From Paguma larvata (lineage: Eukaryota; Chordata; Mammalia; Carnivora; Viverridae), in contig CM057826.1 in the NCBI GenBank assembly GCA_030068075.1, positions 69,351,312 through 69,415,311 on the forward strand: a stretch of DNA of 64,000 nt, written 5' to 3'. A model generated the notes under the pieces. It ran no database searches, was not told the origin of the DNA, and was given only the letters and a program-made list of their open reading frames with translations. The translations under genes and the position numbers were made by a program. Within the stretch, counting starts at the first letter, position 1. Every line of letters begins with the position of its first letter. Shown in pieces: positions 24,703 to 36,784 of the stretch.

Positions 24703-26399
24703 GCAATCAGGCAAATATATATACACAAGTACAATTAACACATTGAATCTGATTTCAAGGATGATATTTTCTAGGATTAGGCTATAATAGGTAGTGATTA
24801 CATGCCCTATTAGCTATAAATGGAAACATTAATTTAATAATAATGAAATTATTAAGTAACATAAAAGTGAGAAAGTGATAATAAGATGACTAAATTTAGA
24901 GAACGTGCTAAATTCTCAGATTCTTGAGGACTTGCTGACTCCTAAATCTTTCTCATTTTATACTATCTTAGCCTTTAAATGATGGTTCTCTATTTTACTC
25001 TTCTCAGATTTTGCTTAATTAGTATTTCCTCCCTTCCCCTGAATACATATTCAGTAAATAGTAATTTATTTTAGTTGATTATGTGTGTTGAGAAAATTTA
25101 AAATTTTCCAGATGTTTTCTTGTTTTCAAAAAATAATTTTATTGGCTTTACAAAAGGAACAATTTGATATAATTTATGGAAATGAAATGGAAAGTTATCA
25201 GATTTCAAAAGTTCTCATATCAATCAACAAACTGAAAATGTGTCCCCATAGCAATCGAACTTTTAAAATCATGAAGCTGAAACAATACCGTTCAGGTTTA
25301 AAACCCCATTGGTAAATATTGACAGGACTTTTTATGGTTTGAAATAATTAAATCATCTTGGAAAGTATGATTCCAGATTCATAAGAGATCAACAAAAATG
25401 TTGGCAAAGTGTTTAAACTTTTCATTGTCTTCCTTATGACTGATAACAACTTTAATAATATTGGCAGGCCTCAAAATTACAAATATATTATGTTACTAGA
25501 GTTTATTTTGATTATTTATGACTTTGAACATATATTTCAAACTTGTTCAGTTCTCAGCCTAAATACATACAAACTCTAATGTAGCAAAAATGAAATGCTC
25601 ATACTGCTGACCTGAATTCAGAATCCTACTCTGAGAAGACAATAAAGTACTAAAAGGAATAAGCAGAGATTCCTTATTTTTCTGAGGATGGATTAAATAT
25701 TAAACAGCATTATGTTATTATTCATTATCATTTGTACTATTATTTTTGGTATCTGCTCTTCTCTTTTTCAGCACCCTTTTCTCACCCAGTTTTCTTTCTC
25801 TAGGATTTTCTGAGTTTTACCCTTCCCGAAAGCACCCATTGTGTATCCTCTACTAAACCCCGCTCCAAAGTGTTCCATAGATCAATGTCATTGCCCTTCT
25901 ACATGATTGAAAGTCCTGTTTATCAAGGGCTACAGATGTTTATATTTTAGGAATACTATAATATGATTTAACTATTTTACACTAATATAAGATTATTGCC
26001 TCCTTAAAAGCCTTAAAGATTACAACAGGTTATGTGTGTTTTCTTTCTTTTTCTTTTTTTAGTTTACCATGATTATATCTAAAGATCATCTTTGTGTGTT
26101 TTTTTTTTTTTTTTGAAATTGATTTCTGGATTTATTTCCCTCAAGGCTGTTTGTTTGCTGAATTGGTTTGAGTCACATCATTTGTTTTATTATCACACTT
26201 TGTTTTATTATCAGTTTCATTATTCCACCTCTGAATTTATAAGACCAAAAATTCCAAGTCTTATTTCTCTCTCACAGAAGCTTATGTAGCCAACATGGTG
26301 AGCTCTGGTGGCTTGGGGAGAGTCAAAGGGAACGGGGCCAGGGAAAAGTCTACGGGAGAGGTAACATCAGTCAAAAGCAAAGGATGTTTGCAATAGAAA
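24703..26399. other. Unassigned AT-rich DNA
   Basis: No gene or named repeat. T-runs occur near 26050 and 26099-26114. Confidence 0.4.
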
Positions 26400-26448
26400 T
26401 TTTGCAAGTGTATTAATTAGGGTTCTCCAGATAAAGAGACCCAATAGG

Positions 26449-26489
26449 GTGTGTGTGTGTGTGTGTATGTGTGTGTGTGTGTGTGTGTC

Positions 26490-26522
<33 letters not shown>
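26449..26522. repeat. Compound (GT)n(GA)n microsatellite
   Basis: A GT tract with a few interruptions runs to about 26507 and is followed by a GA tract. It sits in the place where the host repeat usually carries a short GA stretch, so it expanded from within that element. Confidence 0.95.
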
Positions 26523-26779
26523 CTTTAGGGAATTCGTTTATGTAATTGTGGGGGCTGGCGAGTTTAAAATCTGCAAGGCAGAAGGGCAGACTGGAGAACT
26601 AAGGAAGAAAAGAACTGATGTTGTAGCTAGAGTCTGAAGGCACTCTGAAGGGAGAATTCCTTCTTCCTTGAGGAGCTTCAGTCTTTTGCTCTCAAGGCCT
26701 TCAACTGATTGAGTGAAGCAGATGATTACAAAGGTTAATCTACTTTACTCAACATTTACTGATTTAAATGCTACTCTTA

Positions 26780-26990
26780 GGACACCTGCGAGGCCCAGTC
26801 TGTGAAACATCAGACTCTTGATTTCGGCTCAGGTCATGGTTGTGAGATGAAGCACCACATAGGGCTCTGCACTAATAGCACAGAGCCCTCTTGGGATTCT
26901 CTCTGTCTCCCTCTCTGTGTGCCCCTCGTCCACTCATTCTCCCTATCTCTCTCTCTTTCTTTCAAAATAAGTAAATGAACATTAAAAATA
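26780..26990 (+). mobile_element. Carnivore tRNA-Lys SINE, diverged
   Basis: The diverged head 'gacacctgcgaggcccagtc' is followed by 'ttgatttcggctcaggtcat', 'ccctcttgggattctctctg', a CT-rich block and 'aaaataagtaaatgaacatt'. It interrupts an older repeat, which resumes just after it. Confidence 0.9.
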
Positions 26991-27134
26991 TTAATGTCCT
27001 CTAAAAACTCTTTTACAGCAATCCCTATACTGGTGCTTGACCAAGTACGTGGGTATCTTAGCCTATTCAAGTTCACACTTAAACATAATCATCACAGACT
27101 CACTTCCAAAACTATAAAAATGATGCTTTATGTT

Positions 27135-27285
27135 GGGGAGTCTGAGTGGCTTGGTCAATTAAGCGACAAGTCTTCATTTCAGCTCAAGTCATTGTTTCAC
27201 TGTCGTGAGATCGAGCCACACACGGGCCGCAGCACTAGGCACTAAGCCTGCTTAAGATTTCTCTGCTCTCTCTCTCAAAAAAAAA
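27135..27285 (+). mobile_element. Carnivore SINE, shortened and diverged
   Basis: Head 'ggggagtctgagtggcttgg', 'aattaagcgacaagt', 'tttcagctcaagtcat', 'gagatcgagccaca' and a short CT-rich tail 'ctctctctctcaaaaaaaaa'. Much of the core between the head and tail is missing compared with full copies in this window. It lies within 150 bp of the previous SINE, in the same orientation. Confidence 0.88.
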
Positions 27286-27289
27286 GGTG

Positions 27290-29030
27290 TCTTGTTTTTA
27301 AATATATTTAAATGTAAATATAATTACTCCTGTTTAATGTAAACAATAGTATCTTTGCATTTATACAGTTCAATTTTATAAAGTAAAAATGTAGGGACAG
27401 AAAACAAACTAATTACCATTTTGGAATTTAGTACTAGCAATTTTTAACAGTAAATGGCCTATATCATTTATACTTTAATAATTTAGGTTAATCATTACAA
27501 ACTCTCCTTTGTGAAACTGAGGGAGGGTATACCCATCATTCCCTCAAAACATATATATGGAACTCACATAAAAGTAAGTCAAATTGAAAATACTTCTTAA
27601 AGTGAATCTTGTGGTTACACCATCTTGAAAAATGAATGTAAGAGTAGAGTATATTTATATTTTGTAACTGGTTAAAATTCAATTTCAACTATGCACATTC
27701 TCAAAAATAAAAAATAAAGAAAAAGAAAAAGGAAAAAAATCCAATCTTTGGTCTGAATCTCCACTCTAATTAATTTGGCAGCATATTTAATTTATACAGC
27801 ACAAACTTTTTTTACCTAGAGTGTGCAGCTATTACCATCATCATTTCACTTCTCTTTCAACAATAAAATGCAGTATTTTAAGGTTTAAAATACATATAGA
27901 TTTTTAAAAATCTAAACAACCAAACAAGAAGATGCTAAAAGCTCTTGTTCGCTGATATTATAATAAACACAAATACACTCACAGTGACATTTTATGTTTA
28001 ATGAAGTTCCTTTCTTTAACAGATTATAATAAGGAAAGATGCTGATTTTTAAATGAAATACTTTTATCTCTGTATCTATGGCAATATAAATCACTCCTTT
28101 ATGGTTATTATAATGCTGAGCAATGATAAAGTCACATACACACATAATGAATACAAATGAAAGGTAATAGTTAGCTAAATAATGTGTGCCACATAGATGT
28201 ATGAAACACTAATTTAGAAATTTCCAGCAACCAAAGGGAATATCAATGAGAAATAACCTAGAGCAAGAAAAAAATCAGTTTGATGAATTGGGCTATATTA
28301 AAGAAGTTCTGAGACTTTTTCTTTTTTCAACTCTAGCAATAAAATAGACAAAACTTTCATGTGAGAAAGTAATATTTTACTCTTGGAAAATGAAAACTTC
28401 GAACCTTTTCCTTAAGGGAAGAACTTTGCATTTAAACCATTGGCTCTTTAGAGACGTTTTCAGGATGAAAAAAAAAATCAAAAGATTCATTTTACTTGGA
28501 GCATTAAAAAAGATGAAACACATGGGGCTTCTGGTATTCCTCTCATTTAAGTTTAGTGTCACGATGGTTTGATAGGGCCTGAACATTCATTTAAAAAGAT
28601 ATGCCAAGTAATTAAAAATATTGCAGGTAAGTTGAACATTTGACCTATTTGCTTATTTTAAGCTCTGCCTCGGGATCACTCCTATTCCACATTGTAGGCT
28701 ATTCCACAGAAGTTATAGGCCATGCATATATTTTAGTATGATGAATGCTGGTATTAAAAGGCTACGGTATGTCCCATCTGAGGCAGCACTTTATATCAAT
28801 ATAGAAACTTAGTGTGAGATTGAGGGTTACTGCTGCATCCTAAGGAGTGAAGAAAAGTCGTAGTCTAATGTAATGAATATTCAGAAGAAACGACATGTAA
28901 ATATACCATGTTTTCTCAACATCCCTAAAACAGGATTGCATGTTCTAAAAGAGTACATTTTCATTTTGATAGCCACACTTGCTCAATTTTATGCTTTAGT
29001 TCATGTACTCATTCACTTCTACACCTCTTC
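27290..29030. other. Unassigned AT-rich DNA
   Basis: No gene or named repeat. An A-rich simple stretch lies at about 27700-27740. Confidence 0.4.
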
Positions 29031-29755
29031 ATTCATTCAATACATATTTATTGAGCAATTATGTTTCCAGGAGTTCTCCTAAGTCCTGGGACACGGGCAT
29101 GAGTAAAACAAAGAGGAATCTCCAACCTCTGTTAAGTGAGGGGAGATAGAAAACAGTGAAATAAATAAATAAAATCTATGGTGTCTTAGAAGCATAACGG
29201 GAATAGGTAGTGATGGATAGGAATGGTGATAGGGAATTTTAGTAAATACAAATAACAGAAGGCCTCAGTTAACAGCTACCTTTTGAGAAAAGATCCAAAG
29301 GATGAGAGGAGACCCATCTGTTGATAACTGAGAGAAAAACTTTCTAGGCAGGGAAAAAAAAAAAAAACAGGCACGAAGGCCCTAAAATGGGAATATGATT
29401 GGAAATTCAATAAACAGAAAGACGTCCTGTTGTTGAAGTAAGAAATGAATTCAGAGAAAAGGGCTAAACTTTCCAGAACTTTGGAGACCTCAAGAACTTT
29501 GGCTTTTCTTCTGAGCTTTTCTTCTTACTGGAAACTATTCAAGGACTTGAGCTATGGGGAACAAGTTGTGACTTATGTCTTAATAGTAACATTCTGACCG
29601 CTGTCTTGAGAAGTGATTGTATGTAGACAAGAGAAAAAGCAGTTACAACACTTACAAACCAATTGTAAGGATAAATAAAGAAGCTTCCCAATAATTCGGG
29701 TGAGAAACGACAGTGGCAGATCAAGCTGCTGAAAACTAGTCAGACACTAAATCAA
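29031..29755 (-). repeat. L2 LINE 3' portion, antisense
   Basis: The plus strand begins with the L2 antisense end 'attcattcaatacatattta' and 'ttgagcaattatgt', then 'aacagaaggcctcag', 'ggcacgaaggccct', 'ctttggcttttcttctgagc', 'gaccgctgtcttgagaa' and 'ggtgagaaacgacagtggc'. Each matches the antisense L2 order. It is one of the longest L2 remnants in the window. Confidence 0.85.
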
Positions 29756-31050
29756 TTTAGACTGTAGAGCGAACAGAATGTAGGCACAAGAGGGTTCCCT
29801 GCTCCTCCCTCAGGGGCTGGGTCTTTGCTTCTACCTAAGGTTAAATTCGAATGTCATGTAAATAATACATCAATTTTTAGTATAAGGATGTCTAATAGAA
29901 AATGCTGTTTATGCAAGCGTATCCCATGCAATAAACAAACTTATACTTAAAAAGTTTCTTTTGTATTTGAGATTTAAATTTAACTGGAAGTCATATTTTT
30001 ATTTACTGAATCCAGCAACACTACTCCTATCCTTTCCGCAGCTACAATGGGTCCTCACTTGTATCCAGTTGGTGAGGGTGTTGTTTTATTTCCCCAGATG
30101 CAGATTCTTCCTACCAACCCTGACCCCCCAGAAGAATGGATTTTGCCTGCCCTGAGAGGGGGAGAGTGTGCTGTCCTTCACAGTGGCCTGATTTTTGCAT
30201 GTTTTGAGGGAAATGGACATGGTTTTGGGTCTTTCTACAGCAGCAGCTCATCACCTCCTGCATCCCGTACTGTGGGGAATGATTCTTTTTGATTTTCTGC
30301 CTCATCCCCACACCTGCTTTTTTGTTTGCTCCTTTTGTGTTTTGTTTTTTTGTTTTCTGGTCCTCACACTTTCTTATGAGCACCCTTTGGAGAGCTATAA
30401 ATCCACCTTGGGTTTGGGACCCTAGCTTTTCCAAACTGTCACATGGCCATATCGCCCTTAAAAACTAGTTAACATTCTAGTCAATTTCTTCTTACCTTTT
30501 TGTCAACACTCTCTTTCGCATGCTCTTCTGAAGGTAAAGAAATTTCTTGTGCCTCATCTCTTCCAGTAGTGACTTGTCACACTTTGGAATTCAATTTCTT
30601 TGGTTACCCAGTGGCATCCTATGTCTAGTAGGTTCATAAATGTTACGGTTTTGAAGGTTACTTGGCCTTTTCTTGTTAGTAGAGTAGAAACAATATTCTC
30701 TTGCAGTTCCTTCCTGCACAGTGGAAAGAGACTATTGAAAGCTTAAACAAAATTTAGACACTTTATCACACTACTTTTGTTTCTCTACACCTTCCAGAAA
30801 GACTAGAGATAGGAGTGTTGACTTCATCTTAACCACTGAAAGCAAATAGTTGGAAGGGCATGTCAATAAAGAGAGCAGAAATTTAGATAATTAACATCTA
30901 GGGGTATAAATAAATAAAAAACAGGGCTTCCTAAGACAATATTCTGCTTGTGTCTTTACTTCATTTCTTGTGCCTGTTCGGGCTGATATTGCTGGAAATG
31001 CTCATGGTAACGTGATGAGTATCCATGTAATAATTTGTTTATCTTGCCTC
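29756..31050. other. Unassigned; GC-richer patch at 30040-30430
   Basis: The patch at about 30040-30430 is richer in G and C than its flanks and has overlapping short frames on both strands (up to 107 codons, minus). None shows a domain. The composition and a 'gctataaatcc' at about 30396 could suit a degraded LTR, but I see no matching LTR ends. The flanks are AT-rich and unassigned. Confidence 0.35.
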
Positions 31051-31453
31051 TTTTTTTAAATTTATTTTATTATTTTATTTTATATTTTTATTAATATTTT
31101 TAAAAAATTACAACCAAGTTAGTATACAGTACAACAATGATTTCAAGAGTAGATTCCTTAGTGCCCCTTACCCATTTAACTCACCCCCCCACAAACCCTC
31201 CCATAACCCTCTGTTCGTTCTCCATATTTAAGAATCTCTTATGTTTTTGTCCCCCTCTCTGTTTTTATATTATTTTTGCTTCCCTTTCCTTATGTTCATA
31301 TGTTGTATCTTAAAGTCCTCATATAAGTGAAGTCATATGATATTTATCTTTCTCGGACTGACTAAATACACTTAGCATGATGCCCTCTAGTTCCATCCAC
31401 ATAGTTGCAAATGGCAAGACTTCATTCTTTTTGATTACCAAGTAATACTCCAT

Positions 31454-31505
<52 letters not shown>

Positions 31506-31655
31506 ACATATTCTTTGTCCATTCAGCCATTGATGGACATTTGGGCTCTTTCAATACTCTGGCTATTGTTGATAGTGCTGCTATTAATATGGGGTGCATG
31601 TGGCCTTTCACAACAGCATACCTGTATCCCTCGAATAAGTACCTAATTATTTATC
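31051..31655 (-). mobile_element. L1 LINE 3' end, antisense, with an internal (TA)n
   Basis: On the plus strand: 'aagttagtatacagtacaac', 'aactcaccccccca', 'atataagtgaagtcatatga', 'tctagttccatccacat', 'aatactccattgtgta', a TA tract, then 'ccattcagccattgatggac' and 'ttgatagtgctgctattaat'. This is the complement of the L1 3' UTR and the last part of ORF2, and mirrors the sense copy at 21438-22145. Confidence 0.9.
31458..31503. repeat. (TA)n microsatellite inside L1
   Basis: An uninterrupted TA tract of about 46 bp lies at the 'gtgtatatata' site of the L1 copy. The sense L1 at 21765-21781 carries a shorter TA run at the equivalent place, so the tract grew from a seed in the element. Confidence 0.97.
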
Positions 31656-31959
31656 TTAACTCTTAATCTCTACCCAGAAATCTTTTTATTTGCTTTAAAT
31701 GGTTTCTTTACCTATAGAAGTATCTTTAAATTTTCTATTCTTTGTCAGATCTTTATTTTAATGTCATATTCAATATCATTCTTTTCTTTCCAGAGAGAGC
31801 CATCCCACCTAATTTTTTGAGGATGGAACTCATTTGCATAAACTTTCTCAATTACACCCTCACATCATTGCTTTTTTTCCTCCTGCTTCAAAAGTTGATT
31901 CTTCTTTTCTGAAACCAAACTACTTCCTCTTACCTTTTTTCAAATTCCCACATTTAACA
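31656..31959. other. Unassigned gap between two antisense L1 blocks
   Basis: T-rich sequence with no clear match. It may be a diverged part of the L1 or unrelated DNA between two insertions. Confidence 0.3.
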
Positions 31960-33990
31960 AATTAACATTCGAATTTATTTGCGATTGATCTTTCTCCTTA
32001 TAACTAAGTACTCCCAATTCCTCTTTTCAGCCTTTTACATTGCTGTCATTCATTTTATTTATAAAATATATTTGTCTAATATATTGTTGCTATTATTTTA
32101 AATATACAGCTCTGTTAAATCAATTAAGAGAGAGAAAAATAAAATATTTTATTTTACCATTCTTGCAAGATCTACTGGTGATAAATTCCCTCAGTCTTTT
32201 GTTTGAATGAAAAAGTTTTTCTTTATCCTTCACTTCAGATAGTAATTTGAATGGATACAGAATTCTAGATCATTCTTGCTTGAATACTAAAAATTTTATT
32301 CCACCTTCTTCTTGCTTATATAGTTTTTGAAGAGATGTCTAATGTAATTCTTTGTTCTTGTATAAGTAGAGTAATTTTTTCCTTTGGCTTTTTTCAAGAT
32401 GTTCTCTTTGTCTTTGATGTTTAGGATTTTTTTTTTATAATATGCCAACATACAGATTTTTTAGTGACTATACTTCTTACTGTTCTCTAGGTTTCTTGCT
32501 TTTCTTTTTGATTTTGGAAAACTATCAGCCATTATTAGTTCAAATAATTATCTTGCCCTTTCTCAGTCTTTTGTCTCCCCCTGGATTCTCTATTATGTTT
32601 ATGTTACACCTTTTTTAATAGTCCAAATGTTCTTCAGTATTCTGTCCTCTTCTCTCTCTTTTTTTTTTTTTTTTTCATCCATTTCTCTCTTTGTTTTTCA
32701 GTTTGGGAAATTCCTATTTGCATATCTTCAAGCTCACTGATTTTTTTCTTCACTTGTGTTCCCTCTAATGATGAATCCATTATGGGTAGTCTTTGATTCT
32801 TTCATTCAGTCTTTGATTTACTTTTAATATTTTCTTAGGATTTTCATCTCTTTGTTACATTACATATCTGTTGTTAAACACTGCCAGTTCTTTTCACTGG
32901 AGCCCTTAGCATATTAAACATAGTCATTTTAAATTTCTTATCTGATAATTCCAAAATATCTCCCTTATCTGATTCTGGACACGTTTGTCTTTTCAGACTG
33001 TGGTTTTTCTTGCCTTTCTACCACATCTTGTGATTTTTTGTTGAAAGCTGAACATAATCTATCAGGAAATAAGAACTGAGGTGAATAGGCTTTTTTGTGA
33101 GAAGTAATTTTGTGTATCTGGCTAGAGTTTATGCGACATTTAATGTTTGCTGTAGCTAAAAGTGTCAGAGGCTTTAATTTCCTCTATGATCTTATTTTTG
33201 TTTCTACTATTTCTCTGGGTTTTCCTAGAAGCTCCTTTGATAGAGTCTGTCTTGAAGTTCCCTCAGTAATAATTCACCGTTAACTGTTCAGATCCCTCTT
33301 GAATTGGTTATAGGTATTTAGGAAAAGAAACAGTCTCTAATTTTATAATTAATTGTCCATTTTGGGGGGATGCCTCTGTCTCTATGGTCTGACCTTTAGG
33401 AGCATTTCTTAGCTCTTTTTTTTTTTTTTTTTTTAATCTTCCCCTCGTTAGGCCTGAAGGCTACTGGGTGTTGCAATTTTCTATTTCCTCTTCTCCTCAG
33501 TTGGATGAGGCTCTGGTAAAGTATTTTCCCTTGAGGGCAATTTGTTATGGGGAACATAGTGGTATGGGCATATCTCAAAGCCCTTATCTCCCTATAATTC
33601 TCCATGACTGGAAGTAGGAGGTAATTTTTCTTGGACCTTCAGCAAGAGAACCTGGTAGAACTCCTGAAGGAGCTCAAGAAAGTACAGGGATCTTTCCTAA
33701 GTTTGGACCCCCAGCAGTTTTTAACTCTTAAGCCATTCCGCATTTAGTTCGGTCATTTGTGAATTATTGGTTTAGTATTCTTTCCTATTACTTGCTCCCC
33801 GTAAGGTATGATTCACTGTATTATTTCTGTGTCTCCAAATTTTAGGGCAGTGGGTTAGTCCGTGACCTCGATGTTCTTTTGGATCTATGAATTTGTTTAG
33901 TTTGTTTCTTGTTGCGAATATGAGAGTGATTTTTTCCAAGATCTTTACGTATCAGAGCAGAAACTGGAATTGTCTCTTAGTTTTTAAAAC
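31960..33990 (-). repeat. Old L1 5' region, antisense
   Basis: The plus strand carries 'acattgctgtcattcatttt', 'tctttatccttcacttcaga', 'agatgttctctttgtctttg', 'caagctcactgatttttttc', 'ttatctgataattccaaaat' and 'ttttgttgaaagctgaacat'. This is the antisense reading of an old L1M-type 5' UTR/ORF1 region. The same blocks in the same order occur at 46930-48860; for example 'ggctctggtaaagtatt' here matches 'ggctctggttaaatatt' there. No frame survives. Confidence 0.75.
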
Positions 33991-35759
33991 CCACAGTTTA
34001 TACTAGTCTTGGAATGCTTATCATATATTGTAGCATAAAATATATTTTTGTATATATCACACTTTGTGACACTTGCTAAATACCTCAGTTAATTGCAATA
34101 TTAGGTACATTTTTTCTATCTCTGTACTCTTTAACAAATAAGTCCTAAAGCTAAGACCATGTCTTATGTGCAGAAGCCTTTCAATCTGTGTCATTTTTGC
34201 AGTACATATGTGTAGAAAACATGTTGCAATCATGCCTGAATGTAAATGTTTAACTTAGCACCAATTTCTCAAACTTGATAGTTATTTTTTTTTATTGTCA
34301 GAGGTAGTTTCAGATATTTAAATTTCTTCTTAAGTTAAAAAAATGATTCAAGCTCAATACTAAATAGATTCTTACTGACATATAATGTCTATTGCATACA
34401 AATTTTCTTTAGTTTCTTAACTCGATATTTAATATCAGCATTGTTTGACGACAATGCAATTTTTAAAAATTTGGTCTTTGCCGCTTCTTGAACAATGCCT
34501 ACCTTAACAGATAGGATTTTATAAGATTTCCCCTAGAGAATTACTTCAAGCTATTTAAGCTGCCATCAGTTTCTGATTTAGCATTTTTAATAAACTTCCT
34601 AGGGCAAAGGATTAATTTCCCTGGACACTCTTTATCCTCGTTGTAAAAGTATAATGTTTAATCGAGGATGGATCATTGTTTGCCTGCTGTCTTCCCTGTG
34701 TGTATGAATAAGTAGATACAAGTTCAGGGGATGGAGGAAATCCAGGGCAAAATAAAAGTATTCCCAATCCTTAAAATTTGTTGCTAAATAAAAACAGCAA
34801 CTAATACATATGAATGTAAATGGAATTACTTTTACCACATTAAAGGGAATGCATTAAAGAAACATATGTCTACTGAGGCAGTTTATAGCCAAATAGTTGC
34901 ATTAAATTGCTTACATGCTTATTGATCCTTATCTAAAACTCATCTAAAAACAGAAGTTCCATTATCTTAGCAAAACTGTGGTTCACATAGTGACCCAGAA
35001 ATTTGGGGCTATAGCATTATTAGATTAGTAAGTCAATGCTCAATAGTTCTTAACATTATAATGGGAAATAAGTCTAAGAAAATACGTATAATTATTCCTA
35101 CTATTACTACATATATACATGTTAATAACCAGAACTCAGTGATTTCACAACATAACACATTATTATTTGTAAGATTTCCTGGTATCAAGTTTGAACCCTT
35201 TATAAGATAAGAAGAAACTAGATGAGAAGCCATATATTAGCTAGAAACACATATAAGGTATGTTGGCAAAAACATATATTACTTAAAGATACTTTTTGTT
35301 AAAATCAAACTTCCTCTCAGGGTTTCTAATAAGATCTGATAAAACTTATTTATGATAAAAATCCTACCATGATGTCACGACTCAAGCACTAACTAGAGCC
35401 ATTGATAACACCTTTCTTAATTATAACTAAGGATGATATTATATTGCATTGTCACCGTTATTTCTATTGATGGTGACAATATAATTTATTGTCTAAATGA
35501 AACACATTTGAAAAGGATGGACCAGATGATGAAACAACAGGCTTAGCTTGAGAATATCTCAGGAAAACCAAGATATATTTGGTAAAGTATAGTACATTTC
35601 AGCCTTATTTTTAGATGATTTATTTTCCTTCTACCAAAGCAGAAGTGTTCGAAAATTACCAATATTGTCTATGGTAGAATGTGTAGGCTAATGAATTGAT
35701 TAATTATGAAATATTTTTAAAAGTAATTTTTATCCATTTTTAATTTCTTTTAAAAAATT
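33991..35759. other. Unassigned AT-rich DNA
   Basis: No gene or named repeat. It contains an imperfect inverted repeat at 35438-35485 (listed separately). Confidence 0.4.
35438..35485. repeat. Imperfect inverted repeat
   Basis: The 'attgtcacc' at about 35448-35456 is complementary to 'ggtgacaat' at about 35472-35480. The outer 'attat' and 'ataat' also pair if a five-base insertion in the left arm is looped out. No other transposon features flank it. Confidence 0.7.
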
Positions 35760-35768
35760 ATAACAAAG

Positions 35769-35993
35769 GGGCACCTGGGTGGCTCAGTCAGTTGAGCATC
35801 TGACTTCGGTTCAGGTCATGATCTTGCATTGGTAAGTCCGAGCCCCACGTTGGGCTCTGTGCTGACAGTTCGAAACCTAGAGCATCTTTGGATTCTGTGT
35901 CTCCCCCTCACTCTGCCCCTCCCCCACTTGTACTCTGTCTCTCTCAAAATAAATAAACATTAAAAAATTAAAAAATAATAAAAAATAAAAATA
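35769..35993 (+). mobile_element. Carnivore tRNA-Lys SINE, full length
   Basis: Head 'gggcacctgggtggctcag', 'gacttcggttcaggtcatg', 'tccgagccccacgttgggc', 'gctgacagttcgaaacc', a CT/CCCT block and a long A-rich tail. It is flanked by 'ataacaaag' at 35760-35768 and 35994-36002 (9 bp). Confidence 0.95.
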
Positions 35994-36264
35994 ATAACAA
36001 AGCAATCATTTTCATAAGAAACTGGTGCTACAGCAGAAGGATTTAAACCAAATCCTTGGAAATACATCTAGTATGCGTTTCGCATATAAAAATTCCATCA
36101 TCTGCATACTATTACAAATTAGAAATTCATATCTAGAGTCTTTGACAGTTTCCAAACAGAGAGATTTAATGGGATATGAATCCATAATGGGATATCGATT
36201 CACTGCACACTTTTTAAAAAATATTTCTTAATTTTACTTTTAAAAACTAATAGACTTTTTCTGC

Positions 36265-36775
36265 TGTTGTAGGGTTAAAGGCAAATTCATTGAAAAATAT
36301 AGAGAGTTCCCATAACTCTTATTTTATGGGTGTATAACACCTTCACACCTTCACACTACCCCTATTAGTATCTTGTTCTAGTGTGGTACATTAGTTACAT
36401 TTGGTGACCAAGAATTGACTTTATTATTTTTATTATTATATTGTTATTTTAAGTGTATTTATGTATTTTGAGCAGGAAAGGGGCTAAGAGAAGGGAGAGA
36501 GAAAATCTCAAGCAGACTCCATGTTCAGCACAGAGCCCAACATAAGACTTGATCCCATGAACTGTGAGATCACGACCGGAGCAGAAATCAAGAGTCAGAT
36601 GCTTAACCAGCTGAACCACCTGGGTGCCCCAGAACTGACATATTAACTAACGTCCATAAATTACATTAGGATTTACTCTTCATGGTATACTCCATAAGTT
36701 TTAATAACTATACAACATGTATTCACCATTACAGTATTGTACTGCATAGTTTGACTGCCCCCCAAAATTACTTGT
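36265..36775 (-). repeat. Old L1 3' UTR, antisense, split by a SINE
   Basis: The plus strand shows 'gtagggttaaaggcaaattc', 'agagttcccataactctt', 'cttgttctagtgtggtacat', 'agttacatttggtgacc', then after the SINE 'cgtccataaattacattagg', 'acaacatgtattcaccatta' and 'cagtattgtactgcatag'. This is the typical antisense outline of old L1 3' UTRs. It lies directly before a sense L1 body. Confidence 0.65.
36423..36630 (-). mobile_element. Carnivore tRNA-Lys SINE, antisense, diverged
   Basis: The antisense order is 'tgtatttatgtattttgag', a GA-rich block, 'ctccatgttcagcacagagcc', 'gaactgtgagatcacgac', 'tcagatgcttaaccagctga' and the head complement 'accacctgggtgcccc'. Flanking copies 'agaattgac' (36413) and 'agaactgac' (36631) look like a target-site duplication with one mismatch. 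Confidence 0.92.
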
Positions 36776-36784
36776 GGAAAATGA

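Larger units (their letters stand above)
26400..27112 (+). repeat. Old mammalian interspersed repeat, split by a SINE
   Basis: The first part (26410-26775) runs 'ttagggttctccagata', a GT/GA run, 'gggggctggcgagtttaaaat', 'aattccttcttcctt', 'ctcaaggccttcaactgattg' and 'tctactttactcaacattta'. After a SINE at 26780-26990 the same repeat resumes at about 26991 with 'cctctaaaaactcttttaca', 'tgcttgaccaagta' and 'tagcctattcaagtt'. I recognise the pattern as a common placental repeat but cannot name the family with certainty. The order of blocks shows that the SINE landed inside it. Confidence 0.7.

Noticed and set aside
30040..30430. GC-richer patch with overlapping frames and a 'tataaat', considered as an LTR or exon
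   Set aside because: No LTR ends, no target duplication, no splice-consistent conserved frame; listed only as unassigned.
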